Both the position numbers and the translations under genes were made by a program. A DNA stretch of 20,805 nucleotides from an uncultured Acetatifactor sp. (GTDB lineage Bacteria > Bacillota > Clostridia > Lachnospirales > Lachnospiraceae). The number at the start of each line of letters is the position of its first letter. Position 1 is the stretch's first letter. Under the pieces are notes generated by a model that searched no databases, was not told the DNA's origin, and worked only from the letters and a program-made list of their open reading frames with translations. The stretch is from the NCBI GenBank assembly GCA_934394665.1, contig CAKRRS010000044.1, positions 1-20,805 on the forward strand. The letters run 5' to 3'. Of the stretch, positions 14,821-20,805 are shown piece by piece.

Positions 14821-16020
14821 TTAAAAATGGAATTCGTTCATTTCTCTGCGGTTATTGTAGGCTTCCACGATACCGTGAATCTTCTCTGTGGTAGCCATGA
14901 CATTGGACAGGGAAGCGTCATGGTTCATAAAGTCGATCAGGGAAGCAATGAACTTGCTCATATCGGCTTCCACGAAGTAAGGTCTGGTGTAGATCTCGGG
15001 AGGCAGATAGGTAAGGTTCGTCGTAACGACCTTGTCAAAATCACCATGCTCGTAAGCTGCATCAAAATTCTTCAGACCATCGGTAAACAGACCGAAAGTA
15101 CAGCAGATATATACACGTCTGGCATGCATAGCCTTTAACTGCTTGGCAGTATCTAACATACTTCCGCCGGAGGAAATCATATCATCGATAATAATAATAT
15201 CCTTGCCTTCGATATTGTCACCTAAGAATTCATGAGCGACAATCGGGTTCTTACCGTTAACAATAGTAGAGTAGTCACGTCTCTTATAGAACATACCGGT
15301 ATCGACACCGAGCACACTGGCAAAATAAATTGCACGGTCCAGAGCACCCTCATCCGGACTGATGACTAACAGATGATCCTTATCCACGATCATATCGTCC
15401 TCGGAATTTAACAGAGATTTGATGAACTGATAAGGCGTGGTAAAATTATCAAATCCGTTTAAGGGCGTAGAGTTCTGAACTCTGGGATCATGGGCATCAA
15501 AAGTGATGAAATTATCAATTCCCATATCCCGCAGCTCTTCCAGTGCATAAGCGCAGTCCAGAGATTCTCTGCCGCTGCGGCGATGCTGCCTGCCCTCATA
15601 GAGGAAAGGCATAATGACATTGATACGTCTGGCTTTACCATTACATGCGGCAATGACACGCTTCAGATCCTGATAATGGTCATCGGGAGACATATGATTG
15701 GTATAACCGTTCATATTGTAAGTAATACTATGGTTGCATACATCAGTCAAAATGAACAGATCCTTACCGCGGATGGTCTCACCAATCTGGGCTTTGGCCT
15801 CACCGCTTCCGAAACGGGGTACATCCACATCTACAAGGTAGTTACTTTCAATGTAGCCGTGGAAAGCAGGATCGTTTTTTACTTTGTCATTATGGATACT
15901 CTTACGGAATTCTACCATGTAATCGTTGATACGGCGTCCCATTTTTTCTGCGGAAGGCAGAGCAATGATCTTCAAAGGAGCCACAGGCATGGCGTTTTCA
16001 AGTTCGTGTAAATTAGGCAT
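14821..16020 (-). CDS. prs: Ribose-phosphate pyrophosphokinase, long divergent form
   Basis: Prs makes PRPP from ribose-5-phosphate and ATP for nucleotide, histidine and tryptophan synthesis. The 399 residues carry the PRPP-binding loop IIIIDDMISSGGSM (D279, D280), a SPDEGALDRA segment, the ATP flexible loop in altered form as RQHRRSGRES (144-153), and FDAHD (174-178) where canonical enzymes have DLH. The usual length is about 315; the extra residues are at the N-terminus, an insertion around 55-110, and the C-terminus. So the call to the family is firm, but its catalytic and allosteric behaviour may differ. GGAGGG lies six bases before the ATG. A clear promoter (16107-16135, minus) drives it. 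Confidence 0.88.
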   Translation of the reverse strand: MPNLHELENAMPVAPLKIIALPSAEKMGRRINDYMVEFRKSIHNDKVKNDPAFHGYIESNYLVDVDVPRFGSGEAKAQIGETIRGKDLFILTDVCNHSITYNMNGYTNHMSPDDHYQDLKRVIAACNGKARRINVIMPFLYEGRQHRRSGRESLDCAYALEELRDMGIDNFITFDAHDPRVQNSTPLNGFDNFTTPYQFIKSLLNSEDDMIVDKDHLLVISPDEGALDRAIYFASVLGVDTGMFYKRRDYSTIVNGKNPIVAHEFLGDNIEGKDIIIIDDMISSGGSMLDTAKQLKAMHARRVYICCTFGLFTDGLKNFDAAYEHGDFDKVVTTNLTYLPPEIYTRPYFVEADMSKFIASLIDFMNHDASLSNVMATTEKIHGIVEAYNNRREMNEFHF

Positions 16021-16106
16021 GATGTCCCTCCTGGACGTGATTTTAAGGCATAAAAATAAAATTGTGTAAGCCGCAATCGCAAAAAATATGTCAAAGCGAC
16101 AATTAA

Positions 16107-16135
16107 TTTATATCATTATGCTAGTGACACGTCAA
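16107..16135 (-). promoter_or_regulatory. Promoter for prs (minus strand)
   Basis: On the minus strand TTGACG (16135-16130) and TATAAA (16112-16107) are separated by 17 bases. Its -35 directly abuts that of the divergent promoter for the DUF512 gene. Confidence 0.82.
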
Positions 16136-16152
16136 GGAATTTCTTGTACAAT
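16124..16152 (+). promoter_or_regulatory. Promoter for the DUF512 gene and der
   Basis: GTGACA (16124-16129) and TACAAT (16147-16152) have a 17-base spacer. Transcription would start near 16159, giving a leader of about 27 bases. Confidence 0.78.
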
Positions 16153-16185
16153 GGATAGAAGAAAGAGAGCGAATGGTGAATTAGA

Positions 16186-17550
16186 ATGAAGAAAAAAGAA
16201 CATGTTGTGAAAACGGTAAAACGCGGCAGCATTGCGGAAGAACTGGAGATCATGCCGGGAGATAAGGTACTGGCTGTCGATAATACCGAAATTGAGGATA
16301 TTTTTGATTATCAGTTTCTGATTCAGGATACTTATATCGAGCTTCTGGTGGAAAAACCGGACGGTGAACAGTGGCTTTTGGAGATTGACAAGGAATTTGA
16401 CGAAGACTTAGGGATAGAGTTTGAAAACGGATTGATGGACGAATACCGTCATTGCCATAATAAATGTATTTTCTGCTTTATTGACCAGATGCCAAAAGGA
16501 ATGCGGGATACGCTGTATTTCAAGGATGACGATTCCAGACTTTCCTTTCTGCAGGGAAATTATGTGACACTGACGAATATGTCGGATCATGATATCGACA
16601 GGATCTGCAGGTATCACTTGTCACCGATCAATATTTCCTTCCAGACGATGAATCCGGAGCTTCGTTGTAAAATGCTGAACAACCGTTTCGCGGGCGAGGC
16701 TCTGAAAAAAGTGGATACGCTGAATGCCGCCGGAATCCGGATGAATGGACAGATTGTGCTTTGTAAGGGCGTAAATGACGGTAAGGAACTGGAATTCAGT
16801 ATTCAGAAGCTGATGGAATACCTTCCGAATGTGGAGAGCGTATCGGTAGTGCCGGTGGGATTATCCAAATACCGCGAGGGACTCTATCCTTTGGAACCGT
16901 TTACCGCTGAGGATGCCGGTGAAGTCATAGATCTGATCGAAAAATATCAGAAAATCTGTATGGAAAAATACGGTACACACTTTATTCAGGCAAGTGACGA
17001 ATGGTACATTCTGGCCGGCAGAGAGATGCCGGAAGAGGAACGGTACGACGGCTATCTGCAGCTGGAAAATGGTGTGGGAATGATCAGGCTTTTACTGGAC
17101 GAGTTCCATGATGCGCTGAAGAGGCACAGACAGGAGAAAGCACAGGGAAGAGAACAGCTGCCATGGAAAGACGAAAGAGTGGTTTCCATTGCTACGGGCA
17201 AGCTCGCGTTTCCTTATATTAAGCAGATGGCAGAGGAACTGATAGGAGAGTATCCCGGACTTACCGTTCACGTATATGAGATCACCAACGAATTTTTCGG
17301 AGAGATGATCACCGTATCCGGACTGCTGACCGGACAGGATATTGAGAAGCAGTTAAAAGGGAAAGAACTGGGAGAAATATTGTATCTGCCCAGAAATGTC
17401 CTGCGAAGCGGTGCCGATCTGTTCCTGGATGATTACACGATGGCGGCTCTGGAAAAGTCTTTACAAGTGCCCGTGAATATTGTAAAATCAAGCGGATATG
17501 ATCTTGTGGAAGCATTGCTCGGAATAGACGCTTCCGGACAAAAAGAATAG
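16186..17550 (+). CDS. PDZ / radical SAM DUF512 protein
   Basis: The 454 residues begin with a PDZ-like domain (about 5-65; VKRGSIAEELEIMPGDKVLAVD), continue with a cysteine motif CHNKCIFC (C90, C94, C97; a CxxxCxxC radical-SAM cluster site) followed by FIDQMPKGMRDTLYFKDDD, and end in the DUF512 domain (about 270-440). Such proteins are widely conserved in anaerobic Firmicutes next to der, but the substrate is not known to me. The iron-sulfur cluster and SAM chemistry are inferred from the cysteine motif. The ribosome binding site is weak (no clear AGGAGG before the ATG at 16186). der follows after 45 bases without an obvious terminator, so co-transcription is likely. Confidence 0.92.
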   Translation: MKKKEHVVKTVKRGSIAEELEIMPGDKVLAVDNTEIEDIFDYQFLIQDTYIELLVEKPDGEQWLLEIDKEFDEDLGIEFENGLMDEYRHCHNKCIFCFIDQMPKGMRDTLYFKDDDSRLSFLQGNYVTLTNMSDHDIDRICRYHLSPINISFQTMNPELRCKMLNNRFAGEALKKVDTLNAAGIRMNGQIVLCKGVNDGKELEFSIQKLMEYLPNVESVSVVPVGLSKYREGLYPLEPFTAEDAGEVIDLIEKYQKICMEKYGTHFIQASDEWYILAGREMPEEERYDGYLQLENGVGMIRLLLDEFHDALKRHRQEKAQGREQLPWKDERVVSIATGKLAFPYIKQMAEELIGEYPGLTVHVYEITNEFFGEMITVSGLLTGQDIEKQLKGKELGEILYLPRNVLRSGADLFLDDYTMAALEKSLQVPVNIVKSSGYDLVEALLGIDASGQKE

Positions 17551-17595
17551 AAGAGTATTGCGTACAGTGTTTTTAGATGAGAAACGGAGGAAATT

Positions 17596-18936
17596 ATGGC
17601 AAAGAGAAAAAGCAAGCCTATCGTTGCTGTGGTGGGACGTCCGAATGTCGGTAAGTCTACCCTGTTTAATGCATTGGCTGGCGAAAATATATCAATCGTA
17701 AAAGATACGCCCGGTATTACCAGAGACCGTATCTATGCGGATATCCACTGGCTGGATATGACATTTACCCTGATCGACACCGGCGGTATTGAACCGGACA
17801 GCAAAGATGTTATCTTATCACAGATGCGCGAACAGGCTGAGATTGCTATGGAGACCGCGGATGTGATCATTTTTCTGGTAGATGTAAAACAGGGACTGGT
17901 GGATGCGGATTCCAAGGTAGCGGATATGCTGCGTCGTTCCCATAAGCCGGTGGTGCTGGTGGTAAATAAGGTAGACAGCTTCCAGAAATATATGGCGGAT
18001 GTCTATGAATTCTATAACCTGGGCATCGGTGATCCCCACCCGATCTCTGCAGTGAATCGTCTGGGCATCGGTGATATGCTGGAGGCTGTAACGGAATATT
18101 TTGATAAGGAGCAGGCAGAGGAAGAAGAGGATGACCGTACGCGTGTGGCAATCGTCGGAAAGCCGAATGTCGGCAAGTCTTCCCTGATCAACAAGCTGCT
18201 TGGAGAGAATCGTCTGATCGTCTCTGATATCGCCGGCACGACCAGAGATGCGGTGGATACCGAGATCACTTATAATGGCAAGGAATATGTCTTCATTGAT
18301 ACCGCGGGACTTCGCCGTAAGAATAAGATCAAAGAAGAACTGGAACGTTACATGATCGTCCGCACCGTCAGTGCGGTAGAGCGTGCAGAGGTCGTAGTAC
18401 TCATGATCGATGCGGAAGAAGGCGTTACGGAGCAGGATGCGAAGATCGCCGGTATCGCCCATGAGAGAGGCAAAGCGACCATCATTGTAGTGAACAAATG
18501 GGATGCCATTGAAAAAGATGACAAGACGATTTACAAGTTCACTGAGAAAGTACGTAATACTTTATCCTTCATGCCTTATGCAGAGCTTTTGTTTGTCTCC
18601 GCGAAGACAGGACAGAGACTTCCCAAGCTGTTTGAGACCATTGATATGGTAAGTGAGAACCACGCACTGCGCGTGGCAACCGGTGTACTGAACGAGATCA
18701 TGGCAGAGGCAGTGGCTATGCAGCAGCCGCCTTCCGATAAGGGTAAGAGACTTCGCCTGTACTATATTACCCAGGTAGCGGTAAAACCTCCTACCTTCGT
18801 GATCTTTGTAAATGATAAGGAGCTGATGCATTTCTCCTATACCAGATATATTGAGAATCAGATCAGAGAGACCTTTGGCTTCAAGGGAACTCCCCTCCGG
18901 TTCATCATCAGAGAACGAAAGGAAAAAGATCAATAA
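17596..18936 (+). CDS. der: Ribosome biogenesis GTPase Der (EngA)
   Basis: Der acts in 50S subunit assembly and is unusual in having two GTPase domains. Both are complete here: GRPNVGKST (14-22), DTGG (61-64) and NKVD (124-127) in the first; GKPNVGKSS (188-196), DTAG (235-238) and NKWD (300-303) in the second. The KH-like C-terminal domain ends with [13 protein letters not shown]. The 446 residues are typical. GGAGG lies six bases ahead of the ATG. The stop overlaps the plsY start (TAATG at 18934-18938). With rbgA in the same window, two separate 50S-assembly GTPases are encoded here. Confidence 0.98.
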   Translation: MAKRKSKPIVAVVGRPNVGKSTLFNALAGENISIVKDTPGITRDRIYADIHWLDMTFTLIDTGGIEPDSKDVILSQMREQAEIAMETADVIIFLVDVKQGLVDADSKVADMLRRSHKPVVLVVNKVDSFQKYMADVYEFYNLGIGDPHPISAVNRLGIGDMLEAVTEYFDKEQAEEEEDDRTRVAIVGKPNVGKSSLINKLLGENRLIVSDIAGTTRDAVDTEITYNGKEYVFIDTAGLRRKNKIKEELERYMIVRTVSAVERAEVVVLMIDAEEGVTEQDAKIAGIAHERGKATIIVVNKWDAIEKDDKTIYKFTEKVRNTLSFMPYAELLFVSAKTGQRLPKLFETIDMVSENHALRVATGVLNEIMAEAVAMQQPPSDKGKRLRLYYITQVAVKPPTFVIFVNDKELMHFSYTRYIENQIRETFGFKGTPLRFIIRERKEKDQ

Positions 18937-19634
18937 TGGAACGTGTTATCTGTTTACTCATCGGTTATGTGTTCGGACTGTTTCAGACGGCATATTTTTA
19001 TGGGAAAGCAAAAGGAATTGATATTCGTAAGTACGGAAGCGGCAATGCCGGAACGACGAATGCGTTGAGAGTACTGGGAACAAAGGCAGGGCTGATCGTG
19101 CTGGCAGGAGACTGCTTAAAGTGTATCATTGCCGTATGTATCACCAGAGCTTTATTCAGTACCGGACATCCGGAAAATATTTACCTGTTATGTCTCTATA
19201 CCGGCGCAGGTGCCGTCATCGGACACAACTTCCCGTTTTATATGGGATTTAAGGGAGGAAAAGGCATTGCTGCCACGGCAGGACTGATCCTGTCCTTCCA
19301 TCCGTATTTTATTGTAATGGGTGTGGTATTGTTCTTCGGCACTTTCCTGACGACACATTATGTGTCTTTAGGTTCGCTGTTAGTCTATGCCGGATTTATG
19401 ATCCAGATGGTAGTCTGCGGACAGACGGGACTGTTTGGCGCAATGCCGCAGTCGCAGTTGTATGAAATGTATGCCATTACTGCATTTCTGACGATTATGG
19501 CATATTGGAAGCACAGACAGAATATTGTGCGTCTGATTCACGGTAATGAGAGAAAGACATATCTGTTTCAGAAAAACAGTGTGGAAGCAAATAATGCAGA
19601 AGCACAGAATGTAAATCCCGGGGAGGATAAATAA
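18936..19634 (+). CDS. plsY: Acyl-phosphate glycerol-3-phosphate acyltransferase PlsY
   Basis: PlsY is the membrane enzyme that transfers an acyl group from acyl-phosphate to glycerol-3-phosphate, the first step of phospholipid synthesis. The 232 residues are hydrophobic with about five membrane helices. Family motifs are KYGSGNAGTTNALR (GSGN at 34-37), GHNFPFYMGFKGGKGIA (from G96), and a C-terminal YWKHRQNIVRLIHGNE. The last 25 residues form a polar tail rich in Asn, Glu and Gln, a little longer than usual. It overlaps der by one base. gpsA, whose product supplies its substrate glycerol-3-phosphate, follows after three bases, a sensible metabolic pairing. Confidence 0.97.
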   Translation: MERVICLLIGYVFGLFQTAYFYGKAKGIDIRKYGSGNAGTTNALRVLGTKAGLIVLAGDCLKCIIAVCITRALFSTGHPENIYLLCLYTGAGAVIGHNFPFYMGFKGGKGIAATAGLILSFHPYFIVMGVVLFFGTFLTTHYVSLGSLLVYAGFMIQMVVCGQTGLFGAMPQSQLYEMYAITAFLTIMAYWKHRQNIVRLIHGNERKTYLFQKNSVEANNAEAQNVNPGEDK

Positions 19635-19637
19635 GCT

Positions 19638-20651
19638 ATGGCAAAGGTATGTATCTTGGGCGGCGGAAGCTGGGGCATCGGCCTGTCAGCGGTATTACAT
19701 AAGAATGGACATGAAGTGACTGTATGGTCTGCGGTTCCTGCGGAGATTCAGATGCTTCAGGAGAATCATGAACATAAGATGCTGCCGGGAGTAAAACTTC
19801 CCGAAGATATGATCTTCACGACAGATGACAGACAGGCCGTCGAAGGTAAAGACCTGTTGGTCATGGCGGTGGCAAGTTCCTATACCAGAAGCACGGCGCA
19901 CAGGATCAGCAGCCTGGTAGCGCAGGGACAGAAAATTGTCAGTGTATCCAAGGGCATAGAAGAGCATACCCTGATGACCCAGGCACAGATTATCGAAGAT
20001 GAGATTCCCCAGGCACAGGTAGCGGTATTGTCCGGACCGACGCACGCGGAGGAAGTCAGCCGTGGTATCCCCACGACGATCGTAGCGGGTTCTAAGAGTA
20101 AAAGCTGTGCGGAATATGTGCAGAATCTGTTCATGAACGAGGTGTTCCGTGTCTATACCAGCCCGGATGTACTGGGCATTGAACTGGGCGGTGCACTGAA
20201 AAATGTAGTGGCACTGGCTGCCGGTATCGCTGACGGACTGGGCTACGGAGATAACACGAAGGCTGCACTGATCACCAGAGGTATTACTGAGATCGCCAGA
20301 CTTGGTACTGCCATGGGTGGTAATTTCGAGACCTTTTGCGGGCTGACCGGTATCGGAGATCTGATCGTGACCTGTGCCAGCATGCATTCCCGTAACCGCC
20401 GTGCCGGTATCCTGATTGGTCAGGGCAAGACCTACGAGGAAGCCATGAAGGAAGTACAGATGGTGGTAGAGGGTGTGTATTCCGCTAAAGCGGCCATGGA
20501 ACTGTCGAAAAAATATGATGTTCAGCTGCCTATTATTGAGCAGGTAAATGAAGTGCTCTTTGATGGTAAGCCCGCGGATCAGGCGGTAAAAGAATTGATG
20601 CTTCGTGACAAGAAGCTGGAAGTATCCCACCTGCCCTGGCCGGAAGAATAA
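19638..20651 (+). CDS. gpsA: NAD(P)-dependent glycerol-3-phosphate dehydrogenase
   Basis: GpsA reduces dihydroxyacetone phosphate to glycerol-3-phosphate for phospholipid synthesis. The 337 residues show the nucleotide-binding start CILGGGSWGIGLS (G8-G10), VSKGIEEHTL, the LSGPTHAEEVSRGIPT box, and the catalytic lysine K188 in ELGGALKNVVALAAGIADGLGYGDNTKAAL. The C-terminal helical domain is complete. GGGAGG lies about eleven bases before the ATG. No terminator hairpin follows the stop; a new promoter begins 16 bases later, so some transcripts may run on into the T-box leader. Confidence 0.98.
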   Translation: MAKVCILGGGSWGIGLSAVLHKNGHEVTVWSAVPAEIQMLQENHEHKMLPGVKLPEDMIFTTDDRQAVEGKDLLVMAVASSYTRSTAHRISSLVAQGQKIVSVSKGIEEHTLMTQAQIIEDEIPQAQVAVLSGPTHAEEVSRGIPTTIVAGSKSKSCAEYVQNLFMNEVFRVYTSPDVLGIELGGALKNVVALAAGIADGLGYGDNTKAALITRGITEIARLGTAMGGNFETFCGLTGIGDLIVTCASMHSRNRRAGILIGQGKTYEEAMKEVQMVVEGVYSAKAAMELSKKYDVQLPIIEQVNEVLFDGKPADQAVKELMLRDKKLEVSHLPWPEE

Positions 20652-20666
20652 ATCGTATTTTTGGTG

Positions 20667-20695
20667 TTGACAGAAAAACGCAAACTGGCTATAAT
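20667..20695 (+). promoter_or_regulatory. Full-consensus promoter before the T-box leader
   Basis: TTGACA (20667-20672) and TATAAT (20690-20695), both exact consensus hexamers, with a 17-base spacer. Transcription would begin near 20702. Confidence 0.93.
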
Positions 20696-20701
20696 AAGCT
20701 C

Positions 20702-20805
20702 ATGTTTAACGCAAACATAGGATAAGAAGAATGCGATGAAGGGAAGAAGTACTGTTCCTCCACTTCTGACAGAGAGCAGCCGGCAGGTGAGAGGCACACA
20801 GAAGC
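20702..20805 (+). promoter_or_regulatory. T-box leader, 5' part (cut by window edge)
   Basis: After a small hairpin (ATGTTT, 20702-20707, with AAACAT, 20713-20718) come Stem I marks of a T-box: GATGAAGGGAAGAAGTA (20735-20751), AGAGAG (20771-20776) and GGTGAGAGG (20786-20794), in the right order and spacing. T-box leaders sense uncharged tRNA and control aminoacyl-tRNA synthetase or amino-acid genes. The specifier codon, antiterminator and gene lie beyond the window, so the amino acid cannot be read. Confidence 0.85.

Noticed and set aside
19695..20630. Minus-strand open frame of 311 codons opposite gpsA
   Set aside because: gpsA is unmistakable on the plus strand; the reverse frame has an odd His/Gln-rich composition and no conserved motif.

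Overview
The window reads as chromosomal core DNA of a Gram-positive anaerobe of the Clostridia, most likely a Lachnospiraceae relative. This is inferred from the gene order (ylxM-ffh-rpsP-khpA-rimM-trmD-rplS-lepB-rbgA-lepB-rnhB-ylqG-ylqH-yraN), AGGAGG-type ribosome binding sites, consensus sigma-A promoters with 17-bp spacers, a T-box leader, and the style of the proteins (a long Prs variant, a PDZ/radical-SAM DUF512 protein, a multi-pass histidine kinase). I see no mobile element, CRISPR array, rRNA or tRNA gene, and no obviously foreign gene.

Layout. Bases 1-160 have no convincing gene but hold several nested complementary segments, possibly the 3' part of a structured RNA. A strong promoter at 200-228 starts ylxM-ffh (SRP targeting), followed by rpsP and khpA. 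A strong intrinsic terminator (2613-2648) lies between khpA and rimM. rimM-trmD follow with an ATGA overlap; TrmD carries an extra C-terminal acetyltransferase-like half. rplS has its own extended -10 promoter, a folded leader and a terminator at 5056-5089. The next promoter, whose -35 box sits in the tail of that terminator, starts lepB1-rbgA-lepB2-rnhB-ylqG-ylqH-yraN-pgeF: two signal peptidases around a ribosome-assembly GTPase, RNase HII, and a pair of proteins resembling FliK and the C-terminal domain of FlhB.

From 11.3 kb a two-component system (OmpR-type regulator plus a large multi-pass sensor kinase) converges on a leftward PRPP synthetase gene across a bidirectional terminator (14781-14816). 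The prs gene and the rightward DUF512 gene diverge from promoters whose -35 boxes directly abut. DUF512-der-plsY-gpsA run rightward: ribosome-assembly GTPase EngA, then two phospholipid-precursor enzymes (PlsY and GpsA make and consume glycerol-3-phosphate). The window ends in a consensus promoter and the first ~100 bases of a T-box leader whose specifier and controlled gene lie beyond the edge.

The genes mostly serve translation, protein export and envelope lipid synthesis. The least ordinary items are the TrmD-GNAT fusion, the FliK/FlhB-like pair that lacks the FlhB cleavage motif, the unexplained folded segment at the left edge, the long divergent Prs, and the abutting divergent promoters. 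All function calls come from reading the sequence; no database search was run.
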